From contig NZ_LMVL02000003.1 in NCBI RefSeq assembly GCF_001541345.2, forward strand, positions 682,001 through 746,000: a stretch of 64,000 nt of DNA, in the 5' to 3' direction. Under the pieces are notes generated by a model. It was not told the origin of the DNA and made no database searches. It saw only the letters and a program-made list of their open reading frames with translations. Shown piece after piece: positions 53,601 through 61,963 of the stretch. The translations under genes and the position numbers were made by a program. This DNA comes from Gillisella vitis. Lineage in GTDB: Bacteria > Pseudomonadota > Alphaproteobacteria > Rhizobiales > Rhizobiaceae. Position 1 is the stretch's first letter, and each line of letters starts with the position of its first letter.

Positions 53601-54665
53601 ATGAATGATGAGCGAAGACCAGGCCCGATAACGGCCTCACATATCGGAGCCCCACAGGCTGGGACCACACATGAAGGTAAGGGCGAACGCCCTACCCTCA
53701 AGACCATTGCCTTCCTGACCGGGCTCGGGATTACCACGGTATCGCGCGCGTTGAAGGATGCGCCGGATATCGGCGCCGACACCAAGGAGCGCGTGCGCAT
53801 GGTGGCGCGGCAATTGGGCTATCAGCCCAACCGTGCGGGGGTGCGTCTGCGCACCGGCAAGACCAATGTCATCGCCCTGGTGCTCAGCATCGATGAAGAA
53901 ATCATGGGTTTCAGCAGCCAGATGGTTTTCGGTATTTCCGAAGTCTTGTCAGGCACACCTTACCATATCGTCGTCACCCCGCATTCCCATAGCAAAGACC
54001 CGATGCAGCCGGTGCGCTATATTCTCGATACCGGTTCGGCGGATGGGGTGATTATTTCACGCACCGAACCCGACGATGCCCGCATCAAGCTGTTGACAGA
54101 GCGCGGCATGCCGTTTGCCGCCCATGGCCGCACGGCATCCGGTCTCATCCATCCGTTTCACGATTTCGACAATGAGGCCTTCGCCAGCCAGGCGGTAAAG
54201 CGCCTCGCCGAGCGTCATCGGCGCAGGATCGCCTTGTTACCGCCGACCGACAAGCTGACCTATTACCGCCATACGCGCGATGGCTTTGTGGCCGGCATCC
54301 GTGAGGCCGGTGCTAAAGAAGTGCCGGTGTCCGTCAATATCGATGGATCGCTCGAGGAGATCCGCAACGCGATAGAAGCACTGATGCGCTCACCAGAGGC
54401 CCCAGACGGAATCATCTGCTCTTCCAGCAGCGCCGCGATCGCTGTCAACGCCGGGATTGATGCCGCGAACAAGAGGCTGGGCCTGGATGTTGATCTCGTA
54501 TCCAAGCAATCGGTGCCGATCCTTAAATGGATACGCCCCGAAATCATCACCGCCAATGAGGATGCGTTGATGGCCGGACGTGAACTCGCCAAGGCAGTGA
54601 TTGCCAGCATCGATGGCGTGGAGCCGCATCTGCTGCAAAGCATCAGCCAGCCTGTGTGGTCCTGA
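53601..54665 (+). CDS. LacI-family transcriptional regulator
   Basis: A 354-aa regulator. The helix-turn-helix and hinge are TLKTIAFLTGLGITTVSRALKDAPDIG through QLGYQPNRAGVRLRTGKTN, residues ~33-88, followed by a periplasmic-binding-like sensor domain (VIALVLSIDEEIMGF onward). Oddity: about 30 polar residues precede the HTH, while most family members start within 5 residues of it. The chosen ATG at 53601 already gives this extension; the open frame goes 12 codons further to a TTG. It is divergent from the sugar operon and is its likely regulator. Confidence 0.92.
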   Translation: MNDERRPGPITASHIGAPQAGTTHEGKGERPTLKTIAFLTGLGITTVSRALKDAPDIGADTKERVRMVARQLGYQPNRAGVRLRTGKTNVIALVLSIDEEIMGFSSQMVFGISEVLSGTPYHIVVTPHSHSKDPMQPVRYILDTGSADGVIISRTEPDDARIKLLTERGMPFAAHGRTASGLIHPFHDFDNEAFASQAVKRLAERHRRRIALLPPTDKLTYYRHTRDGFVAGIREAGAKEVPVSVNIDGSLEEIRNAIEALMRSPEAPDGIICSSSSAAIAVNAGIDAANKRLGLDVDLVSKQSVPILKWIRPEIITANEDALMAGRELAKAVIASIDGVEPHLLQSISQPVWS

Positions 54666-54700
54666 ACCATTCACCCGCCAACAGGAATCTTGGCCGTTGA

Positions 54701-55552
54701 TCAGAACGGGATACAAACCCCGTCCCGGGCGATGACCAATGGTCCATGCCAGGCCGTAGAAAGCGCACGGCGCCAATCCGCCTCGCCAAACGCCGGATCA
54801 TCGGCAGGAATGAGATGATTGAGCACGAGCTTTTTCACACCCGCAGCATTCGCCAGCCGCCCGGCATCTTCGGCAAGCGTGTGCGACGCGTAGAGATGCT
54901 CTCGCAGGCGAGCGCCATTGCCGGTTCGGGCAACGATGTTATCCACACCCTCCGGCAACATGGCCTCATGAACGAGAATGTCGGCCCCAGCCGCAAACTG
55001 TGCCAGTGGCGGAAAATAGGCCGTATCGGACGATAGCACGACCGTCTTTTCGCCGTAGGAAAACCGCAGGGCAAAGCATTCTGTCACGGGTGGATGGTCA
55101 ACGCGCAATGCCGACACCGTCAAACCGTTTTCGACAAAAATCGGCCCTTCTCCATATTCGACGATGGTAATCAACTCCGCCGGATCGGGCCTGCCCTCAT
55201 CTTCGATTCGCGTGCGGATGTCATAGTCAAGCGAGGCGAGAAACCCCTGCCATAGCTGCTGTGTACCCAAAGGTCCATAGACGAGCACCGGCGTTGCAAG
55301 CCCCGTCGTCCAGGCCGTATGGAGAAGGCCACCAAGCTCCAATACATGATCGGAATGGAGGTGGGTAATGAATACAAGATCCAGTTCTTTCAACGACATG
55401 CCCGTCTCCACCACCCCGCGCGTCACGCCAAGGCCGCAATCGACGACAATGCGGCGTACACCGAGTGTCAGCAGCATCGATGTGGGATTCGGGCCGCCGG
55501 GGCGGATCGCCGGGCCGCCCTTACTGCCCAGAATAACAAGATGATCGTTCAT
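54701..55552 (-). CDS. MBL-fold metallohydrolase (RNase Z/arylsulfatase-like)
   Basis: A 283-aa metallo-beta-lactamase-fold protein. The metal motif is FITHLHSDHVLELGG near residue 60 (HxHxDH), with VLSSDTAYFPP near 172 and LNHLIPADD near 244. It has no signal peptide. The form resembles RNase Z-like or phosphodiesterase/arylsulfatase members; substrate unknown. It is convergent with the LacI-type gene, 35 bases away. Confidence 0.87.
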   Translation of the reverse strand: MNDHLVILGSKGGPAIRPGGPNPTSMLLTLGVRRIVVDCGLGVTRGVVETGMSLKELDLVFITHLHSDHVLELGGLLHTAWTTGLATPVLVYGPLGTQQLWQGFLASLDYDIRTRIEDEGRPDPAELITIVEYGEGPIFVENGLTVSALRVDHPPVTECFALRFSYGEKTVVLSSDTAYFPPLAQFAAGADILVHEAMLPEGVDNIVARTGNGARLREHLYASHTLAEDAGRLANAAGVKKLVLNHLIPADDPAFGEADWRRALSTAWHGPLVIARDGVCIPF

Positions 55553-55567
55553 CGAAACAACGCCCTC

Positions 55568-55599
55568 AAAAAAGCCCCGCTGCGGTGAAGCAGCGAGGC
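55568..55599 (-). terminator. Rho-independent terminator of gnd
   Basis: On the minus strand a 10-bp stem (GCCTCGCTGC with GCAGCGGGGC, one G-U pair; plus-strand arms 55574-55583 and 55590-55599) with a 6-nt loop is followed by TTTTTT. It lies just after the gnd stop and before the MBL gene. Confidence 0.88.
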
Positions 55600-55626
55600 A
55601 TTGCTTTTATTGCAAAACCGTTGGGA

Positions 55627-57057
55627 TCAGTAGATCGCTGCACCGCTGCCCCAGGGGCCGTGCGGATAATCCTTGCCGTCCACCCGCGCAAAGCCATGGG
55701 CGCCAAAGAAGTCGCGCTGCGCCTGGATGAGGTTGGCTGTGCCGCGACCGCGACGGTAGCTGTCAAAGTAGGATAGTGCCGAGGAAAGGGCCGGAACCGG
55801 CAGGCCGGAAAGGGCTGCGTAGGAAACGACGCGGCGAAGTGCTGCATCGCTGTCCTTGACCATTTTCGAGAAGGCGGGCGTGACGATCAGGTTTGCCACG
55901 TCAGGGTCCTTGGTAAAGGCCGAGGTGATCTCATCGAGGAATTGCGAGCGGATGATGCAGCCTTCCCGCCAGATTTTCGCAATCGTCGGCATCGGCAGCG
56001 ACCAGCCGAATTCCTTTGAGGCGGCAGCCATCACCGCAAAGCCCTGAGCATAGGCCGCAATTTTTGCCGCCAGCAGCGCACTTTCCAGATCGGCCAGGAA
56101 AGCCATGCCGTCATGGGGCTTTTCGATGGGTTTAGGAAGGCCGAAAATTGCTTCCGCCGCAACGCGTTCCTGCTTTTGCGAAGACAGCACACGTCCCGCC
56201 ACAGCAGCCTCGATGCCCGTTGCCGCAATGCCGAGATTCTGCGCTTCGATCACCGACCATTTGCCGGTGCCCTTCTGGCCTGCGGCATCGACGATGACAT
56301 CCACCATCGGATTGCCTGTAATTGGGTCCTTGGCCTTCAGCACCTTTTCGGAGATTTCGATCAGGTAGGAATTCAGGCGACCCTTGTTCCACTGGCCGAA
56401 TACATCGCCAATTTCGCTGGCCGACATGCCAAGCCCGTCGCGCAGGATGCCGTAGATTTCGGCAATCATCTGCATATCGGCATATTCGATACCATTATGG
56501 ATGGTCTTGACGAAATGACCGGCCCCATCGTTGCCGAGCCAGGCCACGCAGGGGTCACCATTGAACTTGGCGGAAATCGAGGTGAGAACCTTTTCGACCC
56601 GCTTCCAGCTTTCCTCCAGGCCACCAACCATGATCGACGGGCCATGGCGCGCGCCTTCTTCACCACCGGAAACGCCCATGCCGATAAAGGTCAGGCCGCT
56701 ATCCTTCAGATTATCAAACCGGCGGATCGTGTCGCGGAAATTGGCATTGCCCGCATCGATCATGATGTCATTGGCCGACAGATGCGGCTTGAGCAACTCC
56801 ATCTGCTGATCGACAGCGTCACCGGCCTTGATCATGATGATGATCGGGCGCGGTGGGCGAATGGCGGCCACAAACTCCTCGATTGTGTCGCAGCCGATGA
56901 TATTGCCGGCAAGGTCGCCCGCCTCGCCAATGAATTCATGCGTGCGCGCCGGTGTCCGGTTGAAGACCGCGATGCGGTTGCCTTTCTCGGCAATATTGAG
57001 CGCCAGGTTCGATCCCATAACGCCAAGGCCGATCAGTCCGATTTCCGCCTGCTGCAT
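55627..57057 (-). CDS. gnd: 6-phosphogluconate dehydrogenase, decarboxylating
   Basis: A 476-aa Gnd, which makes ribulose 5-phosphate with NADP reduction in the pentose phosphate pathway. Cofactor loop GLIGLGVMGSNLALN is at the N-terminus. The substrate and catalytic region is GVSGGEEGARHGPSIMVGG near 130, with H-N-G in TIHNGIEYADMQMI near 185, and the C-terminal family tail is FFGAHGFARVDGKDYPHGPW. The ATG at 57057 has GGAG about 8 bases upstream; two further in-frame ATGs lie up to six codons before it. It is complete. Confidence 0.95.
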   Translation of the reverse strand: MQQAEIGLIGLGVMGSNLALNIAEKGNRIAVFNRTPARTHEFIGEAGDLAGNIIGCDTIEEFVAAIRPPRPIIIMIKAGDAVDQQMELLKPHLSANDIMIDAGNANFRDTIRRFDNLKDSGLTFIGMGVSGGEEGARHGPSIMVGGLEESWKRVEKVLTSISAKFNGDPCVAWLGNDGAGHFVKTIHNGIEYADMQMIAEIYGILRDGLGMSASEIGDVFGQWNKGRLNSYLIEISEKVLKAKDPITGNPMVDVIVDAAGQKGTGKWSVIEAQNLGIAATGIEAAVAGRVLSSQKQERVAAEAIFGLPKPIEKPHDGMAFLADLESALLAAKIAAYAQGFAVMAAASKEFGWSLPMPTIAKIWREGCIIRSQFLDEITSAFTKDPDVANLIVTPAFSKMVKDSDAALRRVVSYAALSGLPVPALSSALSYFDSYRRGRGTANLIQAQRDFFGAHGFARVDGKDYPHGPWGSGAAIY

Positions 57058-57194
57058 AACCATGCTCCATTTCATTCAACCAAAAACTTTAGCGCTGTTT
57101 TGGCACTCCTTTGGCAGGGGAGCAAGATGCAACATGAAACGGCATGGACAAGGATGTGTGACGGCAGATGCATAAATGATTGGCAGATCAATGA

Positions 57195-57344
57195 TCAAGG
57201 GTGGTCGTCGTCATCAGTGATTACCCGCCAGGCCGCGCCATCCATATCCTCGTATTGGCCGCTTTTCAGCGACCAGAGAAAGGCGGCAAGCCCTATGCCA
57301 CCCATCAGAAGCGCAATAGGAATGAGATAGATCAGCATGTTCAT
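57195..57344 (-). CDS. fixS: cbb3-type cytochrome oxidase assembly protein CcoS/FixS
   Basis: A 49-aa single-span membrane protein, MNMLIYLIPIALLMGGIGLA at the N-terminus with a soluble tail holding LWSLKSGQYEDMDG, the CcoS family pattern. It is needed for cofactor insertion into cbb3 oxidase. The ATG overlaps the fixI stop (ATGA). It is the last gene of fixGHIS. Confidence 0.92.
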   Translation of the reverse strand: MNMLIYLIPIALLMGGIGLAAFLWSLKSGQYEDMDGAAWRVITDDDDHP

Positions 57345-59704
57345 GCGGCTATTCCCAGCGGTTTGCGGTTTGATGCCGGTTGAAGGGCATGAGCGTCGGT
57401 CTTGCGGGTAAACCCGCCCACCCCGTTCAGCCGTAGCGCATTGGCCACCACGATGATCGAAGAGGTGGACATGGCGACAGCGGCAATCAACGGCGTAGCA
57501 TAGCCCAGCAGCGCGACTGGCACGGCCAGGACGTTGTAGCCGATTGCCAGCACGAAATTCTCGCGGATCAACTGCCCGGCCCGGCGGGAAACATTGATGG
57601 CGAAAGGCACCGCATCGAGCCCGTCATGCATGAAGACGAAATCGGCGGCCTGGCGCCCGACATCGGCTGCCGTGGCCGGTGCCATGGAGACATAGGCAGC
57701 CGATAGCGCTGGTGCGTCGTTGATACCATCGCCCACCATCAGCAAATGTTGCCCAGCCTCGTCCGCAGCCGCACAAAATTTTGCCTTGCCGGATGGCGAA
57801 AGCTCGGCCTCTGCCGCGTCGACGCCAAGCCGTGCAGCAAGCGCCTTCACCACCGGCCTCCTGTCTCCCGACAGGATCGTGACCCTCATGCCTTCAGCTT
57901 GAAGCCCGGCAATAACTTCCGCTGTGCTGGGACGAAGGCTGTCTTCGAAGCGGAAACAGCCAAGACTGTAACCATTCAGCGAAAGAATGACTTCCGACAA
58001 AGCCGGACCATCGGCCTCATCCCCGCCAGAACCGAGGGCAAAACGACGGTTTCCAAGCCGGTAGCGCCCTTCCTCCGCGTCGGCCTCAACGCCGCTACCA
58101 GGAATTTCCGTCACACCGGAGAAATTGCGGATTGTCCCGGCTGCGTAATTGGATGAGGCGCTGCGCCACAGGGACTGTGACAGCGGATGACGGGAATGAG
58201 CAGCAAGCCCGGCAGCGATGGCCAGCATGCCGGGGCTGGCCCTGTTGATATCGACGGGCATGGGACGTCCAAGCGTCAGCGTCCCTGTTTTATCAAAGGC
58301 GACGGCATCCACCTTGGCCAGGCGCTCCATGGCCGAGCCGTCCTTGACCATGATGCCGCGCTGGAACAGCTTTCCGGCTGCAACCACCTGCACGACCGGC
58401 ACGGCCAGGCCCAATGCGCAAGGGCAGGTAATGATCAGCACGGCAATCGCCACCATCAACGCATGTTTCCAGTCGCCGTCATAAAGCCCCCAGACGATGA
58501 AGGAGGTGAGAGCCAGCAGATGAACGACAGGCGCATAGAGCTGCGAGGCCCGGTCGGCGATGCGGCGATAATGGGCCTTGCCGCCTTCCGCTGCCTCCAT
58601 CAGCCGGATGATTTCCGACAGGAAAGAATCGCGTGCCTGCGCTGTCGCCTTGACCGTCAGCGATCCGGTGAGGCTCAGCGTTCCCGCCTGCACGGCATCG
58701 CCGGGTCCAACGGTTTGTGGCGCACTTTCACCATTGACGATGGAGACATCGAGATCGCTGGTACCGGCGATGACGGTGCCATCAAGCGCAATGCGTTCGC
58801 CAGCGGAGATGGCGACATGTTCGCCGACCTTGATATCATCCACCAGCCGGTATTCCCGGCTGCCGTCTGCGCCGACAACGGTGGCGCCGCGCGGATTGAG
58901 CCGCGCCAAGCCGCTGATCGCCGAACGGGCGCGGTCGCGCATCATATGGTCCAGCGCCCGCCCGATCAGCAGGAAGAACAGCAGCGACGCCGTCGCATCG
59001 AAATAGGCATGTTCGCCGTGATGAATGGTTTCCCAAAGCGACGAAAAATAGGAAAGCGAGATGCCGATGGCAATCGGCACATCCATATTGGTGCGCCGGT
59101 GCCGCAGCGCAGTCCAGGCCGATTGATAGAAGAACCGCCCACCATAGATCAGCGCCGGTGCGGCAATCAGTGCCGAAATCCAATGGAACAGATCCCGCGT
59201 CGATGCATCCGCACCGGACCAGACGGAGACCGACAGCAGCATGATATTGGTGGCGGCAAAGCCGGTAACGGCGACGGCCCGGATCAATTGCTTCAACAGC
59301 AGATCGGACGCCAGATCCTGCGGCGTGAACAAGTGACAACTATAGCCGGTGGAAGCGATGGTGCGAGCAAGCTCCGCCGGATCGAACCCGCTATCGTGCG
59401 TAAATGGGCCTACTTCCCGGTCGATGAACGGCCCTTCCTCTGCAACCTTTGCCCGCCAGACCACGCCGACGCGCCGGGTGGAGAGGTTGACGCGGGCTCG
59501 CTCGACAGCAGGCAGGCGCTTCAAGGCCGTCTCGATCTTGGTGATGCAGGCGCCGCAATAGACGCCGGGGACGCTGAAATCCACCTGGGACAACCCCTCG
59601 CCCAGATCTCGGCTTGCCAGCCGGATTTCTTCCGAGGATGGCAGCAGCGCTATTGAGCGTTCCAGGTCGAGGGCCGCTTCCGAGCCCGCCGCGCAGCAAC
59701 TCAT
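57341..59704 (-). CDS. fixI: Copper-transporting P-type ATPase of cbb3 oxidase assembly (FixI/CcoI)
   Basis: A 787-aa P1B-type ATPase in the inner membrane, taken to deliver copper for the CuB centre of cbb3 oxidase. Features: heavy-metal domain with C50-G-A-C53 in VYCGACITKIE; membrane CPC motif in ITCPCALGLAVPV near residue 430; phosphorylation site DKTGTLT near 474; and GDGINDAPAL near 670. A CC pair is at residues 3-4. It overlaps fixH by ATGA on its 5' side and fixS on its 3' side. Confidence 0.95.
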   Translation of the reverse strand: MSCCAAGSEAALDLERSIALLPSSEEIRLASRDLGEGLSQVDFSVPGVYCGACITKIETALKRLPAVERARVNLSTRRVGVVWRAKVAEEGPFIDREVGPFTHDSGFDPAELARTIASTGYSCHLFTPQDLASDLLLKQLIRAVAVTGFAATNIMLLSVSVWSGADASTRDLFHWISALIAAPALIYGGRFFYQSAWTALRHRRTNMDVPIAIGISLSYFSSLWETIHHGEHAYFDATASLLFFLLIGRALDHMMRDRARSAISGLARLNPRGATVVGADGSREYRLVDDIKVGEHVAISAGERIALDGTVIAGTSDLDVSIVNGESAPQTVGPGDAVQAGTLSLTGSLTVKATAQARDSFLSEIIRLMEAAEGGKAHYRRIADRASQLYAPVVHLLALTSFIVWGLYDGDWKHALMVAIAVLIITCPCALGLAVPVVQVVAAGKLFQRGIMVKDGSAMERLAKVDAVAFDKTGTLTLGRPMPVDINRASPGMLAIAAGLAAHSRHPLSQSLWRSASSNYAAGTIRNFSGVTEIPGSGVEADAEEGRYRLGNRRFALGSGGDEADGPALSEVILSLNGYSLGCFRFEDSLRPSTAEVIAGLQAEGMRVTILSGDRRPVVKALAARLGVDAAEAELSPSGKAKFCAAADEAGQHLLMVGDGINDAPALSAAYVSMAPATAADVGRQAADFVFMHDGLDAVPFAINVSRRAGQLIRENFVLAIGYNVLAVPVALLGYATPLIAAVAMSTSSIIVVANALRLNGVGGFTRKTDAHALQPASNRKPLGIAA

Positions 59705-60195
59705 TTTTCACCCCCGATGACAGCCATACGGTTGGCTTCATGCATGACCAACTGCCCGTCACGCGTTGCAATGGTCTCGACAATCCAATGGCCGTCATCG
59801 ACAGGATGATCGCCGGTAAAATGGCCGGGACCGGCTGGCTTCAGCATGACCGTGAAATCCTGATGCTCACCAACCGGGCGCTTGAAATTGGCGACCACCT
59901 GATCGGCAATCACAGGGCCCTTGCCGGGAATGGCGAGATCATAGGCAATCGCCCCCTGCTTTATCGTCATCGTCCCCTGGATGCCGGTATCCAGCAGTTT
60001 GCGGATTTGCGCTGTCGTGTCGTTGAATTGCTGGCTGGCGACATAGGTATTTTGCACCACCATGCCGCTCCAGCTGTGGCCCGCATACCAGGCCATGGTC
60101 AGGTTGACGGTGATGATCACCCCAAAGAAAGAGCAGATTGTCGCCAGCATATGCCAGCCGGTGAAAACAAAAGGTTTTGGGCTCTTAGCACTCAT
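59701..60195 (-). CDS. fixH: cbb3 oxidase assembly protein FixH
   Basis: A 164-aa protein with one N-terminal membrane helix (ICSFFGVIITVNLTMAWYAG, residues ~17-36) and a periplasmic beta domain ending GDHPVDDGHWIVETIATRDG. It works in copper delivery or assembly of cbb3 oxidase. Stop/start overlaps (ATGA) link it to fixG and fixI. Confidence 0.93.
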   Translation of the reverse strand: MSAKSPKPFVFTGWHMLATICSFFGVIITVNLTMAWYAGHSWSGMVVQNTYVASQQFNDTTAQIRKLLDTGIQGTMTIKQGAIAYDLAIPGKGPVIADQVVANFKRPVGEHQDFTVMLKPAGPGHFTGDHPVDDGHWIVETIATRDGQLVMHEANRMAVIGGEK

Positions 60196-61778
60196 TTCTT
60201 CTCTCCAGATCCGTTGGCCGGTCCGTTAAACGTCGCCTTATAAATGGCTTGCTCGCTGGAATTCGGATCACTGACGATAAAGCGGAATGGCTCGGAGGCC
60301 TCCGTCACGTCACGACCGGCAAGCGTGACGTAGATTTTCAGCGTGGTCGCCTCATCCGGTTCCGCCGTAACAGTCATCGACCGACTTGGCTGGTCCTGCA
60401 TGCCGTTGACCTTCATGGTGGCGTCGGGAAGGCCATCCAGCGTGACCGTTAAGTCGCGCGGTTGCGGGATCATATTTAGCAGCCGCACCGTATAGCCGTT
60501 TCGGATAGCGCCACTCGATTCCAGCACGTATTGCGGATTGCGGTCATGCAGCACGTTGATGTCCAGCCGGTCGCGGGTCATCAGCGCAAACAACAGGCCA
60601 CCACCGACGGCGGACCAGACGGCTGTATAAAGCAAGGTCCGGGGCCGGAAAATTACCCGCCAATCAAAATGCCTGATGGCATCGGCAAAGCTGCCATCGG
60701 CCTTGCGGACCCGGTCGGGATCGATTGGCACGGCGCCACTATCGGTCGCCAGCGCCATATTGGACTGATATTCCTCCAGTGTCGCATAGGCGATCAGCCC
60801 ACGCGGCTTGGCAAGCTTATCCATCACCCCATCGCAGGCATCAATACAGAGCGCGCAGGTGATGCATTCCAGCTGCTGGCCTTCGCGGATGTCGATGCCC
60901 ATCGGACAGACCACCACGCAGGCATTGCAATCGACACAATCGCCGACGCTCTCACAGGCCGCGGCGGCTTTCTTGGCGTGACGGGTCCGCGGCTCGCCGC
61001 GCCAGTCATTATAGGTCACCACCAGTGATTTTTCGTCCAGCATCGCCCCCTGGATGCGCGGCCATGGACACATATAGATGCAGACCTGCTCGCGCATCAA
61101 CCCGCCGAACACATAGGTGGTGGCGGTGAGGATGGCGACGGTGACATAGGCAACGCCAGCCGCCTGACCGGTGACGAACTCCTTCAGCAGGCTCGGCGCA
61201 TCCGCGAAATAGAAGATCCAGGCGCCGCCGGTCAGCACGCCGATGATGATCCAGGTGACATGCTTGGCACCCCGTTTCCAGATCTTGGACGGGCTCCACG
61301 GCGCGCTGTCCAGCTTGATGCGGGCATTGCGGTCGCCTTCCAGAAAGCGCTCGACCACCAGAAACAAATCGACCCAGACCGTCTGCGGACAGGTATAGCC
61401 ACACCAGGCGCGCCCGACCGCAGATGTGACCAGGAACAGGCCAAATCCCGCCATGACCAGCAGGCCCGCGACAAAGAAAAACTCCTGTGGCCAGATCTCG
61501 ATGAAAAAGAAGTAGAATCGCCGATGCGCCAGGTCGATCAGCACTGCCTGATCCGGGGCATAGGGACCGCGATCCCAGCGCAGCCAGGGCGTGAGATAGT
61601 AGATCCCAAGCGTAATGGCCATGATCAGCCATTTGAACTGCCGGAAACGGCCCGAAGCGCGCTTTGGAAAGATCTTCTTGCGGGCTTCATAGAGCGGCCT
61701 GCGAATTTTGGCGGAATTCACCGGCTCGGCGGTAAAACGCTCAACATCCGGTCGGGTTTCTATTCCATTGCTATTCAT
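60192..61778 (-). CDS. fixG: cbb3 oxidase accessory protein FixG/CcoG (ferredoxin-like)
   Basis: A 528-aa inner-membrane protein with several helices and two 4Fe-4S motifs, CVDCNACVVVCPMGIDI near residue 263 and CITCALCIDACDGVM near 283. Further cysteines are in CGYTCPQTVW and CIYMCPWPR. CcoG is reported to reduce Cu(II) for cbb3 assembly. It is the first gene of fixGHIS. A perfect FixK/Fnr box lies 51 bases upstream of its ATG. Confidence 0.95.
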   Translation of the reverse strand: MNSNGIETRPDVERFTAEPVNSAKIRRPLYEARKKIFPKRASGRFRQFKWLIMAITLGIYYLTPWLRWDRGPYAPDQAVLIDLAHRRFYFFFIEIWPQEFFFVAGLLVMAGFGLFLVTSAVGRAWCGYTCPQTVWVDLFLVVERFLEGDRNARIKLDSAPWSPSKIWKRGAKHVTWIIIGVLTGGAWIFYFADAPSLLKEFVTGQAAGVAYVTVAILTATTYVFGGLMREQVCIYMCPWPRIQGAMLDEKSLVVTYNDWRGEPRTRHAKKAAAACESVGDCVDCNACVVVCPMGIDIREGQQLECITCALCIDACDGVMDKLAKPRGLIAYATLEEYQSNMALATDSGAVPIDPDRVRKADGSFADAIRHFDWRVIFRPRTLLYTAVWSAVGGGLLFALMTRDRLDINVLHDRNPQYVLESSGAIRNGYTVRLLNMIPQPRDLTVTLDGLPDATMKVNGMQDQPSRSMTVTAEPDEATTLKIYVTLAGRDVTEASEPFRFIVSDPNSSEQAIYKATFNGPANGSGEKK

Positions 61779-61828
61779 GACGGCACCTCTCGTTATCAGA
61801 GGTTTTTCACGTCCCGCCCTTTGTAACC

Positions 61829-61842
61829 TTGACTTAAGTCAA
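61829..61842. promoter_or_regulatory. FixK/Fnr-type anaerobox
   Basis: TTGACTTAAGTCAA is a perfect palindrome that fits the TTGA-N6-TCAA consensus of the Crp/Fnr family. It is centred about 57 bases before the fixG start, a fitting place for a class II activator site at -41.5 of a start near 61794. It implies low-oxygen induction of fixGHIS. The copA start is 121 bases away on the other side. Confidence 0.85.
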
Positions 61843-61903
61843 GCTGCGGCGATGCGCCTCAAACAGCAGCCCTTGCTACGGTGAGATTTCTCCAGTTCAT
61901 GCC

Positions 61904-61934
61904 TTGACCTTCCCATGGTGGGAAGCCTTATCTA
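61904..61934 (+). promoter_or_regulatory. CueR/HmrR-type copper promoter of copA
   Basis: A -35 TTGACC (61904-61909) and a -10 TATCTA (61929-61934) are set 19 bp apart, the long spacing typical of MerR-family promoters. Within the spacer lies the dyad CTTCCC-N5-GGGAAG (61909-61925), closely like the E. coli copA operator. It would be copper-induced by a CueR/HmrR regulator, whose gene is not in view; it often follows copA. Confidence 0.82.
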
Positions 61935-61963
61935 TGGCTGGCAGCCGGATAGGAACCAGACCG

